From: Hydractinia symbiolongicarpus
Lineage: Eukaryota > Cnidaria > Hydrozoa > Anthoathecata > Hydractiniidae
Direction of reading: 5' to 3'
Assembly (NCBI RefSeq): GCF_029227915.1
Contig: NC_079877.1
Span: 2,852,001 to 2,916,000 of the forward strand
DNA length: 64,000 bases
The notes beneath the pieces were generated by a model, which was given only the letters and a program-made list of their open reading frames with translations, did not search any database and was not told the DNA's origin. The translations under genes and the position numbers were made by a program. Numbering within the stretch: the stretch's first letter is position 1; each line of letters opens with the position of its first letter. Positions 50,706 to 63,187 of the stretch are shown here, in pieces.

Positions 50706-50769
50706 AGTGATATTTTTCCGATATTACTAAGTTATATCGCTTTTAACAGTGAAACGATTGACTCTGGGA
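50642..50769 (+). repeat. 64-bp register slip between two subfamilies
   Basis: The segment from AGTGATTTTCTTCCG to GACTGTGGGA (50,642-50,705) is followed at once by a second version of the same 64 bp (50,706-50,769), so the landmark spacing jumps to 437 bp. The versions differ: GATTTTCTTCCG/GTTGTATTG/GACTGTGGG on the left, and GATATTTTTCCG/GTTATATCG/GACTCTGGG on the right. A simple recent duplication would give like copies, so an out-of-register join of two different monomers fits better. Confidence 0.9.
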
Positions 50770-53700
50770 CTTAACTGAAGTAACTTTGGACTGTGACCTT
50801 ATAAATGTGATAAGTGAGCCAACAGGACCCAAAGAAGTATCATTCTTCTTTATTTGACATGATTGCCGGAACTCAGCGATTACATTGGTTGCTGTGGCAG
50901 TGCTTCACTTAAAAATTTAGATAAATAAGTCATTTTGTACTGTGGGACCAATCTTAGCCGTTATCGCTTGCTGAAGAAATAGAGAAAATTTCAAAAACCA
51001 CACTTCATTGACTTTCTAACGGTGTCAGTCCGTTTAAGTTACAACAGTTGCGTCACATATACTTACCAACATGTATTTAGCGATATTTTTCTGATTATAC
51101 CAGGTTGCATCGCTTTTAACAGTGAAACGTTTGACTGTGGGACTTAATTGAACTGATTCTGGACTGTGACCTTATAAATGTAATAAATCAGAGAATTGAA
51201 CTCCAAGGAAAAACTTTTTTCTTAATTTGACATGTTTGCTGAAACTCAGGGATTCCACTGGGCGCTGTGGTGGCTCTTTATTTAAAAATTTAGATAGGTA
51301 AGCCATTTTTTATTGTGGGACCAATCCTAGCCGTTATCGCGGGCTTAATAAATAGGAATAGTTCCAAAAACTACATTTCATTGACTTTCTAACAGTATCA
51401 ATCCGTATGACCTACAACGCTTGCGTCACAAATTCGTACCAACATGTACTTAGCGATTTTTTCTGATATTACTAGGTTGCATCACATTTAACAGTGAAAC
51501 GACTGACTGTGGGACTTTATTGAACTAACTTTGGACTGTGACTTGATAAATGTGATTAATGAGACAATTGGACCCCAGGAAATATCATTCTTCTTAATTT
51601 GAAATGATTGCTGTAACTCAGCGATTATACTGGGCGCTGTGGTAGCGCTTTATTTAAAAATTTAGATAAATAAGTCATTTTTTACTGTGGGACCAATCCT
51701 GGCCGTTAGTACGTGCTGAATAAATAGGAACAGTTTCCAAAACTACATTTCATTGATTTTCTAGCGGTATAATTCCGTTTGAGTTACAACGATTTCGTCA
51801 CATATTCCTACCAACATGTATTTAGCGATTTTTTTCTGATGTTACTAGGTTGCTTTGCTTTTAACAGTGAAACGATTGAATGTGGGACTTAATTGAGCTG
51901 ATTTTGGACTGTGACCTTATAAATGTTATATGTGAGACAATTGGACTCCTAGAAATAACATTCTTCTTAATTTGACATGATTGCCGGAACTCAGCAGTTA
52001 CACTGGGCGCTGTGGCAGCGCTTTAATTAAAAATTTAGATAAAAAAGTCATTTTTGTACTGTGGCACCAATCCTAGCCGTTACCGCGCGCTGAAGAAATA
52101 GAGACAGTTTCAAAAACTACATTTCATTGACTTTCTAACGCTATCAGTCCGTTTCAATTACAATGGTTCCGTCACATATTCGTACTTTCATGTACTTAAC
52201 GATATTTTTCCAACAATACCAGGTTGCATCGCTTTTAACTGTAAAACGATTGACTGAGGGATTTAATGGAACTGATTCTGGACTGTGACCTTATAAATTT
52301 TATAAGTGAGACAATTGGACTCCTAGAAATAACATTCTTCTTAATTTAACATGATTGCCGGAATTCAGCGATTACACTGGGCGCTGTGGTAGCGCTTTCT
52401 TTTAAAAATTCAAATAAATAAGTCTTTTTTTACTGTGGGACCAATCCTGGCCGTTAGCACGTGCTGAATAAATAGGAACAGTTTCCAAAACTACATTTCA
52501 TTGATTTTCTAGCGGTATAATTCCGTTTGAGTTACAACGGTTCAGTCACACGTTCGTACCAATATTTATTTAGCGATTTTTTGCTGATATTACTATGTTG
52601 CATTGTTTTTAACAGTGAAACGATTGACTGTGGGACTTAATACAACTGATTTTGGCCTTTGACTTTAAGAATTGATAAATGAGACAATTGGACTCCAAGA
52701 AATAACATTCTTCTTAATTTGACATGATTGCTGGAATTCAGCGATTACATTAGGCTCTGTGGTAGCGCATTATTTAAAAATTTAGATAAATAAGTCTTTT
52801 TTAACTGTGGGACCAATCCTGGCCCTTAGGACGCGCTGAATAAATAGGAACAGTTGCAAAGACTACATTTCATTGACTTTCTGGCGGTATAAATCCGTTT
52901 GAGTGACAACGGCTGCGTCACATATTCGTACCAACATGTATTTAGTGATAGTATTCGGATGTCACTAGGTTGCATCGCTTTTAACAGTGAAACGTTTGAC
53001 TGTGGGACTTAATTGAACTGATTTTGGACTTTGACCTTATAAATGTGATAAATGAGCCAGTTTGGCTACAAGAAATAACATTCTTCGTAATTTTACATGA
53101 TTGCTGGAACTCAGCGATTTCACTGGGCTGTGTGGTAGCGTTTTATTTAAAAATTAAGATAAATAAATTATTCGTTACAACTGGACCAATCCTAACCGTT
53201 AGTTCGCGCTGAAGAAATAGAGGCAGTTTCAAAAACTACATTTCATTGACTCTCTAACGGTATCAATCCGTTCGAGTTAGCAATGGTTCAGTCACATACT
53301 CGTACTAACATTTATTTAGCGATATTTTTCTGATATTACAAGGTTGCATTGTTTTTAACAGTGAAACGATTGAATGTGGGACTTAATATAACTGATTTTG
53401 GCCTTTGACTTTAAGATTGTGATAAATGAGACAATTGAATTCCAGGAAATAACATTTTTCTTAATTTGACATGATTGCTTGAACTCAGCAGTTACACTGG
53501 GCGCTGTGGCAGCGCTTTATTTAAATATTTAGATAAAAAAAGTCATTTTTGTACTGTGGCACCAATCCTAGCCGTTATCGCGCGCTGAAGAAATAGAGCC
53601 ATTCTCAAAAACTACATTTCATTGACTTCTTGGCGGTATCAATCCGTTTGAGTTACAACGCTTGCGTCACATATTCGTACCATCATGTACTTAACGATAT

Positions 53701-56700
53701 TTTTCCAATAATGCCAGGTTGCATCGCTTTTAACTGTAAAACGATTGACTGAGGGATATAATTGAACTGATTCTGGACTGTGACCTTATAAATTTTATAA
53801 GTGAGACAATTGGACTCCTAGAAATGACATTCTTCTTAATTTGATATGATTGCCGGAACTCAGCGATTACACTGGGCGCTGTGGTAGCGCTTTCTTTTAA
53901 AAATTTAGATAAATAAGTCAATTTTTAGTGTGGGACCAATCCTAGCCGTTAGATGGCGCTGGAGAAATAGAGGCAGTTTCGAAAACTACATTTCATTGAC
54001 TTTCTAACGGTGTCAATTCGTTTGAGTGACAACGGTTCAGTCACACATTCGTACCAACATTTATTTAGCGATATTTTTCTGATATTACAAGGTTGCATTG
54101 TTTTTAACAGTGAAACGAATGACAGTGGGACTTAATATAACTGATTTTGGCCTTTGACTTTAAGATTGTGATAAATCAGACAATTGAACTCCAAGAAATA
54201 ACTTTTTTTTAATTTGACATGATTGCTTGAACTCAGCAGTTACACTGGGCGCTGTGGCAGTGCTTTATTTAAAAATTTAGATAACAAAGTCAATTTTGTA
54301 CTGTGGCACCAATCCTAGCTGTTATCGCGCGCTGAAGAAATAGAAACATTCTCAAAAACTACATTTCATTGACTTCTTGGCGGTATTAATCCGTTTGAGT
54401 TACAACGGTTGCGTTACATGTTCGTACCAACATGTATTTAGTGATATTTCTCCGATATTACTAACTTACATCGCTTTCAAAAGTGAAACGATTGACTCTG
54501 AGATTTAATTGAACTGATTTTGGACTGTGACCTTATAAACTTTATAAGTGAGACAATTGGACTCCTTGAAATAACATTCTTATTAAATTGACATGATTGC
54601 GTGAACTCAGCACTTACACTGGACGCTGTGGCAGCGCTTTGTTTAAAAATATAGGTAAAAAAGTCCTTTTTGTACTGTGGGACCAATCCTAGCACTTATC
54701 GCGCTGAAGAAAAAGAGACAGTTTCAAAAACTCCATTTCATTGACTTTCTAACGGTATCAGTTCGTTTCAATTACAACGGTTCCGTCACATATTCGTACC
54801 ATCATGTACTTAACGATATTTTTTCAATAATACCAGGTTGCATCGCTTTTAACAGTAAAACGATTGACTGTGGGACTTAATTGAACTGACTTTTGACTTT
54901 GACCTTATAAATGTGATAAATGAGCTAATTGGACTCCAAGAAATAACATTCTTTTTAACTCGACATGATTACCGGAACTCAGCGATTACACTGGAACCTG
55001 TGGTAGCGCTTCATTTAAAATTTAATTAAATAAGTTATTTTTTACTGTGGGACCAATCCTAGCCGTTATCGCGCGCTGAAGAAATAGAGACACTTTCAAA
55101 AACTACATTTCATTGACTTTCCAACGGTGTCAGTCCGTTCAGGTAACAACAGTTGCGTCACATATTCGTACGAACATGTATTTAGCGATATTTTCCTGAC
55201 ATTACTAGGTTGAATCGCTTTTAACAGTGAAACGATTGACTGAGGGACTTAATTGTACTGATTCTGTACTGTGACCTTATAAATGTGATAAATGAGACAA
55301 TTGGACTCCAAGGAAAAACCTTCATCTTAATCTGACATGATTGCTGTAACTCAGCGACTATACTTGGCGCTATGGCAGCGCTTTATTTAAACATTTAGAT
55401 AAATAAATCATTTTTTACTGTGGGACCAATCGTAGCCGTTATCGCGCGCTGAAGAAATAGAGACACTTTCAAAAACTACATTTCATTGAATTTCTAACGG
55501 TGTCAGTCCGTTTAAGTTACAACGGTTGCGTCACATATTCGTACAAACATATGTTTAGCGATATTTTTCTGACATTACTAGGTTGCATCGCTTTTAACTG
55601 GGAAATGATTGAATGTGGGACTTAAATTAAGTGATTCTGGACTGTGACCTTATAATTGTGACAAATGAGACAATTGGACTCCAAGGAAAAACATTCTTTT
55701 TAATTTGACATGATTGCTGTAACTCAGCGAATATACTGGGCGCTGTGGTACTGCTTTATTTAAAAGTTTATATAAATAAGTCATTTTTTACTGTGGGATC
55801 AATCCTGACCGTTAGCACGTGCTGAATAAATAGGAATAGTTTCCAAAACTACATTTCATTGATTTTCTAGCGGTATAATTCCGTTTGAGTTACAACGGTT
55901 GCGTCACATATTCCTACCAACATGTATTTAGCGATTTTTTTCTGATATTACTAGGTTGCATTGCTTTTAAAATTGAAACGATTGACTGAGGGATTTAATT
56001 GAACTGATTCTGGACAGTGACCTTATAAATTTTATAAATGAGACAATTGGACTCCTAGAAATAACATTCTTCTTAATTTGACATGATTGCCGGAACTCAG
56101 CGATTACAATGGGCGCTGTGGTAGCGCTTTCTTTTAAAAGTTCAAATAAATTAGTCTTTTTTTACTGTGGGACCAATCCTGGCCGTTAGCACGCGCTGAA
56201 TAAATAAAAACAGTTTCCAAAACTACATTTCATTGATTTTCTAGCGGTATAATTCAGTTTGAGTTACAACGGTTGCGTCACATATTCCTAGCAACATGTA
56301 TTTAGCGATTTTTTCCTGATATTACTAGGTTGCATCGCTTTTAACAGTAAAACGTTTGACTGTGGGACTTAATTGAACTGATTTTGGACTTTGACGTTAT
56401 AAATGTGATAAATGAGACAATTGAATTCCAAGAAATAACATTTTTCCTAATTTGACATGATTACTTGAACTCAGCAGTTACACTGGGCGCTGTGGCAGCG
56501 CTTTATTTAAATATTTAGATAAAAAAGTCACTTTTGTACTGTGGCACCAATCCTAGCCGTTATCGCGCGCTGAAGAAATAGAGACATTCTGAAAAACTAC
56601 ATTTCATTGACTTCTTGGCGGTATCAAGCCGTTTGAGTTACAACGGTTCAGTCACATACTCGTACTAACATGTATTTGGTGATTTTCTTCCGATATTACT

Positions 56701-57071
56701 AAGTTGTATTGCTTTAACAGTGAAACAATTGACTGAGGGAGTTAATTGAACTGATTCCGGACTGTAACCTTATAAATGTGAAAAATGAGCCAATTGTTCT
56801 CCAAGGAATAACATTCTTCTTAATTTGACATGATTGCTGGAACTCAGCGATTACACAAGGCGCTGTGGAAGCGCTTCATTTAAAAATTTAGATAAATAAG
56901 TCAATCCTTACTGTGGGAGCAATCCTAGCCGTTATCGCGAGCTGAAGAAATAGAGACAGTTTTAAAAACTACATTTCAATGACTTTCTAACGGTATCAGT
57001 CCGTTTGAGTTACAACGGTTGCGTCATATATTCGTACCAACATGTATTTAGCGATATTTTTCCGCTGTTGC
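50706..57071 (+). repeat. Diverged right-hand monomers
   Basis: Landmarks at 51054, 51427, 51799, 52173, 52547, 52919, 53293, 53668, 54042, 54415, 54787, 55159, 55532, 55905, 56279, 56653 and 57025; spacings 372-375 bp. Typical markers are GAGACAATTGGACTCCAAG, GTGTCAGTCCG, GCGATATTTTTCTGATATTAC and AGGTTGCATCGC, with AATAATACCAGG in some. Landmark variants CACACGTTCG, CACATACTCG, CACACATTCG and TACATGTTCG cluster here. Neighbouring monomers differ visibly more than in the first 50 kb, and no recent multi-monomer duplication was seen wholly within it. Segments reappear further right: 54,730-55,930 matches 58,730-59,930, 52,840-53,150 matches 58,064-58,374, and 56,280-56,640 matches 63,529-63,889. 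Confidence 0.85.
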
Positions 57072-60000
57072 TAGGTTGCATCGCCTTTAACAGTGAAACG
57101 ATTGACTGTGGGACTTAAATGAACTGATTTTGGACTGAGACCTTATGAATGTGAAAGTGAGACAATTCGACTTCAAGAAATAACATTCTTCTTAACTTGA
57201 CATGATTGCTGAAATTCAGAGATTACACTGGCCGCTGTGGTAGCGCTTAATTTAAAAATTAAGATAAAAAATTCAGTTTTTACTGTGGGACCAATCCCAG
57301 CCGTTGGCGCGCGCTGAAGAAATAGAGACAGTTTCAAATACTACATTTCACTGACTTTCTAACGGTGTCAGTCCGTTTGCGTTACAACAGTTGGGTCACA
57401 TATTCATACCAACATGTATTTAACGATATTTTTTTGATATTACTAGGTTGCATCGCTTTTAACAGTGAAACGATTGACTCTGGGAATTAACTGAAGTAAC
57501 TTTGGACTGTGACCTTATAAATGTGATAAATGAGACAATTGGACTCCAAGAAATGACATTCTTCTTAATTTGACATGATTGCTGGAACTCAGCGATTACA
57601 TTAGGATCTGTGGTAGGGCTTTATTTAAAAATTTAGATAAATAAGTCTTTTTCTACTGTGGGACCAAACCTGGCCGTTAGCACGCGCTGAATAAATAGGA
57701 ACAGTTTTAAAGACTACATTTCATTGACTTTCTGACGGTATAAATCCGTTTCAATTACAATGGTTCCGTCACATATTCGTACCATCATGTACTTAACGAT
57801 ATTTTTCCAATAATACCAGGTTGCATCGCCTTTAACTGTAAACGATTGACTGAGGGATTTAATTGAACTGATTTTTGACTGTGACCTTATAAATTTTATA
57901 AGTGCGACAATTGGACTCCTAGAAATAACATTCTTCTTAATTTGACATGATTGCCGGAACTCAGCGATTACACTGGGCGCTGTGGTAGCGCTTTCTTTTA
58001 AAAATTCAGATAAATAAGTCAATTTTTAGTGTGGGACCAATCCTGGCCCTTAGCACGCGCTAAATAAATAGGAACAGTTTCAAAGACTACATTTCATTGA
58101 CTTTCTGGCGGTATAAATCCGTTTGAGTGACAACGGTTGCGTCACATATTCGTACCAACATGTATTTAGTGATAGTATTCGGATGTCACTAGGTTGCACC
58201 ACTTTTAACAGTGAAACGTTTGACTGTGGGACTTAATTGAACTGATTTTGGACTTTGACCTTATAAATGTGATAAATGAGCCAGTTTGGCTACAAGAAAT
58301 AACATTCTTCTTAATTTTACATGATTGCCGGAACTCAGCGATTTCACTGGGCGGTGTGGTAGCGTTTTATTTCAAAATTAAGATAAATAATTTTTTTTTT
58401 ACAACGGTTCAGTCACACATTCGTACCAACATATACTTAACGATATTTTTCCAATAATACCAGGTTGCATCGCTTTTAACAGTAAAACGATTGACTGTGG
58501 GACTTAATTGAACTGACTTTTGACTTTGACCTTATAAATGTGATAAATGAGCTAGTTGGACTCCAAGAAATAACATTCTTTTTAACTCGACATTATTACC
58601 GGAACTCAGCGATCACACTGGAACCTGTGGTAGCGCTTCATTTAAAAATTTAGTTAGATAAGTTATTTTTTACTGTGGGACTAATCCTAGCCGTTATCGC
58701 GCACTGAAGAAATAGAGACAGGTTCAAAAACTCCATTTCATTGACTTTCTAACGGTATCAGTTCGTTTCAATTACAACGGTTCTGTCACATATTCGTACC
58801 ATCATGTACTTAACGATATTTTTTCAATAATACCAGGTTGCATCGCTTTTAACAGTAAAACGATTGACTGTGGGACTTAATTGAACTGACTTTTGACTTT
58901 GACCTTATAAATGTGATAAATGAGCTAGTTGGACTCCAAGAAATAACATTCTTTTTAACTCGACATGATTACCGGAACTCAGCGATTACACTGGAACCTG
59001 TGGTGCCGCTTCATTTAAAATTTATTTAAATAAGTTATTTTTTACTGTTGGACCAATCCTAGCCGTTATCGCGCGCTGAAGAAATAGAGACACTTTCAAA
59101 AACTATATTTCATTGACTTTCCAACGGTGTCAGTCCGTTCAGGTAACAAAAGTTGCGTCACATATTCGTACGAACATGTATTAAGCGATAGTTCTGACAT
59201 TACTAGGTTGAATTGCTTTTAACAGTGAAACGATTGACTGAGGGACTTAATTGAACTGATTCTGTACTGTGACCTTATAAATGTGATAAATGAGACAATT
59301 GGACTCCAAGGAAAAACCTTCATCTTAATCTGACATGATTGCTGTAACTCAGCGATTATACTGGGCGCTATGGCAGCGCTTTATTTAAACATTTAGATAA
59401 ATAAATCATTTTTTACTGTGGGACCAATCGTAGCCGTTATCGCGCGCTGAAGAAATAGAGGCACTGTCAAAAACTACATTTCATTGAATTTCTAACGGTG
59501 TCAGTCCGTTTAAGTTACAACGGTTGCGTCACATATTCGTACAAACATATGTTTAGCGATATTTTTCTGACATTACTAGGTTGCATCGCTCTTAACTGGG
59601 AAATGATTGAATGTGGGACTTAATTTAAGTGATTCTGGACTGTGACCTTATAATTGTGACAAATGATACAATTGGACTCCAAGGAAAAACAATCTTCTTA
59701 ATTTGACATGATTGCTGTAACTCAGCGAATATACTGGGCGCTGTGGTACTGCTTTATTTAAAAGTTTATATAAATAAGTCATTTTTTACTGTGGGATCAA
59801 TCCTGACCGTTAGCACCTGCTGAATAAATAGGAATAGTTTCCAAAACTACATTTCATTGATTTTCTAGCGGTATAATTCCGTTTGAGTTACAACGGTTGC
59901 GTCACATATTCCTACCAACATGTATTTAACGATATTTTTTTGATATTACTAGGTTGCATCGCTTTTAACAGTGAAACGATTGACTCTGGGAATTAACTGA

Positions 60001-60322
60001 AGTAACTTTGGACTGTGACCTTATAAATGTGATAAATGAGACAATTGGACTCCAAGAAATAACATTCTTCTTAATTTGACATGATTGCTGGAACTCAGCG
60101 ATTACATTAGGCTCTGTGGTAGGGCTTTATTTAAAAATTTAGATAAATAAGTCCTTTTCTACTGTGGGACCAAACCTGGCCGTTAGCACGCGCTGAATAA
60201 ATAGGAACAGTTTCAAAGACTACATTTCATTGACTTTCTGACGGTATAAATCCGTTTCAATTACAATGGTTCCGTCACATATTCGTACCATCATGTACTT
60301 AACGATATTTTTCCAATAATAC
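57072..60322 (+). repeat. 9-monomer unit with an internal 102-bp deletion, first copy (period 3251 bp)
   Basis: Landmarks 57025, 57397, 57770, 58143, 58414, 58787, 59159, 59530 and 59903 pair with positions exactly 3251 bp downstream (60276 to 63154). The span is nine monomers less about 102 bp, because one monomer (58,143-58,414) is only 271 bp. Shared markers are TTGCATCGCCTTTAACAG, TGGACTGAGACCTTATG, ACAGTTGGGTCACATATTC, GCGGTGTGGTAGCG, GACATTATTACCGG and TTAAGCGATAGTTCTGAC. Its last part (about 59,937-60,322) is closer to 57,426-57,811 of the same unit than to the end of the second copy, so the unit boundary was itself made from a shorter internal repeat. Confidence 0.9.
58388..58412 (+). 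repeat. 102-bp deletion scar (first copy)
   Basis: GATAAATAA is followed by ten T and then ACAACGG, so everything from the ACTGTGGGA segment to GAGTTAC is missing. Normal monomers have TTAC both at the end of the T run and in GAGTTACAACGG, about 102-103 bp apart. The join therefore sits on a 4-bp direct repeat, as expected for slippage or microhomology-mediated deletion. The same scar is at 61,639-61,663. Confidence 0.85.
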
Positions 60323-63187
60323 CAGGTTGCATCGCCTTTAACAGTGAAACGATTGACTGTGGGACTTAAATGAACTGATTTTGGACTGAGACCTTATGAA
60401 TGTGAAAGTGAGACAATTCGACTTCAAGAAATAACATTCTTCTTAACTTGACATGATTGCTGAAATTCAGAGATTACACTGGCCGCTGTGGTAGCGCTTA
60501 ATTTAAAAATTAAGATAAAAAATTCAGTTTTTACTGTGAGACCAATCCCAGCCGTTGGCGCGCGCTGAAGAAATAGAGACAGTTTCAAATACTACATTTC
60601 ACTGACTTTCTAACGGTGTCAGTCCGTTTGCGTTACAACAGTTGGGTCACATATTCATACCAACATGTATTTAACGATATTTTTTTGATATTACTAGGTT
60701 GCATCGCTTTTAACAGTGAAACGATTGACTCTGGGAATTAACTGAAGTAACTTTGGACTGTGACCTTATAAATGTGATAAATGAGACAATTGGACTCCAA
60801 GAAATAACATTCTTCTTAATTTGACATGATTGCTGGAACTCAGCGATTACATTAGGCTCTGTGGTAGGGCTTTATTTAAAAATTTAGATAAATAAGTCTT
60901 TTTCTACTGTGGGACCAAACCTGGCCGTTAGCACGCGCTGAATAAATAGGAACAGTTTCAAAGACTACATTTCATTGACTTTCTGACGGTATAAATCCGT
61001 TTCAATTACAATGGTTCCGTCACATATTCGTACCATCATGTACTTAACGATATTTTTCCAATAATACCAGGTTGCATCGCCTTTAACTGTAAACGATTGA
61101 CTGAGGGATTTAATTGAACTGATTTTTGACTGTGACCTTATAAATTTTATAAGTGCGAAAATTGGACTCCTAGAAATAACATTCTTCTTAATTTGACATG
61201 ATTGCCGGAACTCAGCGATTACACTGGGCGCTGTGGTAGCGCTTTCTTTTAAAAATTCAGATAAATAAGTCAATTTTTAGTGTGGGACCAATCCTGGCCC
61301 TTAGCACGCGCTAAATAAATAGGAACAGTTTCAAAGACTACATTTCATTGACTTTCTGGCGGTATAAATCCGTTTGAGTGACAACGGTTGCGTCACATAT
61401 TCGTACCAACATGTATTTAGTGATAGTATTCGGATGTCACTAGGTTGCACCACTTTTAACAGTGAAACGTTTGACTGTGGGACTTAATTGAACTGATTTT
61501 GGACTTTGACCTTATAAATGTGATAAATGAGCCAGTTTGGCTACAAGAAATAACATTCTTCTTAATTTTACATGATTGCCGGAACTCAGCGATTTCACTG
61601 GGCGGTGTGGTAGCGTTTTATTTCAAAATTAAGATAAATAATTTTTTTTTTACAACGCTTCAGTCACACATTCGTACCAACATGTACTTAACGATATTTT
61701 TCCAATAATACCAGGTTGCATCGCTTTTAACAGTAAAACGATTGACTGTGGGACTTAATTGAACTGACTTTTGACTTTGACCTTATAAATGTGATAAATG
61801 AGCTAGTTGGACTCCAAGAAATAACATTCTTTTTAACTCGACATTATTACCGGAACTCAGCGATCACACTGGAACCTGTGGTAGCGCTTCATTTAAAAAT
61901 TTAGTTAGATAAGTTATTTTTTACTGTGGGACTAATCCTAGCCGTTATCGCGCACTGAAGAAATAGAGACAGGTTCAAAAACTCCATTTCATTGACTTTC
62001 TAACGGTATCAGTTCGTTTCAATTACAACGGTTCTGTCACATATTCGTACCATCATGTACTTAACGATATTTTTTCAATAATACCAGGTTGCATCGCTTT
62101 TAACAGTAAAACGATTGACTGTGGGACTTAATTGAACTGACTTTTGACTTTGACCTTATAAATGTGATAAATGAGCTAGTTGGACTCCAAGAAATAACAT
62201 TCTTTTTAACTCGACATGATTACCGGAACTCAGCGATTACACTGGAACCTGTGGTGCCGCTTCATTTAAAATTTAATTAAATAAGTTATTTTTTACTGTT
62301 GGACCAATCCTAGCCGTTATCGCGCGCTGAAGAAATAGAGACACTTTCAAAAACTATATTTCATTGACTTTCCAACGGTGTCAGTCCGTTCAGGTAACAA
62401 CAGTTGCGTCACATATTCGTACGAACATGTATTAAGCGATAGTTCTGACATTACTAGGTTGAATTGCTTTTAACAGTGAAACGATTGACTGAGGGACTTA
62501 ATTGAACTGATTCTGTACTGTGACCTTATAAATGTGATAAATGAGACAATTGGACTCCAAGGAAAAACCTTCATCTTAATCTGACATGATTGCTGTAACT
62601 CAGCGATTATACTGGGCGCTATGGCAGCGCTTTATTTAAACATTTAGATAAATAAATCATTTTTTACTGTGGGACCAATCGTAGCCGTTATCGCGCGCTG
62701 AAGAAATAGAGGCACTGTCAAAAACTACATTTCATTGAATTTCTAACGGTGTCAGTCCGTTTAAGTTACAACGGTTGCGTCACATATTCGTACAAACATA
62801 TGTTTAGCGATATTTTTCTGACATTACTAGGTTGCATCGCTCTTAACTGGGAAATGATTGAATGTGGGACTTAATTTAACTGATTCTGGACTGTGACCTT
62901 ATAATTGTGACAAATGATACAATTGGACTCCAAGGAAAAACAATCTTCTTAATTTGACATGATTGCTGTAACTCAGCGAATATACTGGGCGCTGTGGTAC
63001 TGCTTTATTTAAAAGTTTATATAAATAAGTCATTTTTTACTGTGGGATCAATCCTGACCGTTAGCACGTGCTGAATAAATAGGAATAGTTTCCAAAACTA
63101 CATTTCATTGATTTTCTAGCGGTATAATTCCGTTTGAGTTACAACGGTTGCGTCACATATTCCTACCAACATGTATTTAGCGATTTT
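60323..63187 (+). repeat. 9-monomer unit, second copy (offset 3251 bp)
   Basis: Landmarks at 60276, 60648, 61021, 61394, 61665, 62038, 62410, 62781 and 63154. Nearly identical to 57072-59936. Differences seen include GTGCGAAAATTGG (61,153) for GTGCGACAATTGG (57,902), ACAACGCTTCAG (61,652) for ACAACGGTTCAG, and TAATTTAACTG (62,873) for TAATTTAAGTG. The match ends at about 63,187: this copy continues GCGATTTTTTTCTGATATTAC where the first continues ACGATATTTTTTTGATATTAC. Confidence 0.9.
61639..61663 (+). repeat. 102-bp deletion scar (second copy)
   Basis: Same structure as at 58,388-58,412: AATAA, ten T, then ACAACG. The landmark spacing is again 271 bp (61,394 to 61,665). The shared scar shows that the deletion came before the 3251-bp duplication. 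Confidence 0.85.

Noticed and set aside
50642-50769. Simple recent 64-bp tandem duplication
   Set aside because: The two copies belong to different subfamilies at several marker positions, so an out-of-register join between unlike monomers is the better reading.
53730-54880. Other short frames at 53730-53921, 54477-54695, 54677-54880 and 2791-2976
   Set aside because: All are 61-72 codons within single monomers, with no coding signature. Two of them overlap on opposite strands.
58248-58457. 69-codon + strand frames here and at 61499-61708, and a 62-codon relative at 53024-53212
   Set aside because: Copies of the same satellite segment. Their similarity is explained by repeat ancestry, and their ends change wherever an indel or stop variant falls.
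60965-61273. 102-codon open frame on the minus strand, with a near-identical one at 57714-58022
   Set aside because: Both lie inside the satellite and are the same stretch in the two copies of the 3251-bp duplication. Each is shorter than a monomer. Because 373 is not a multiple of three, the frame shifts at every monomer. No domain or coding signature is visible.
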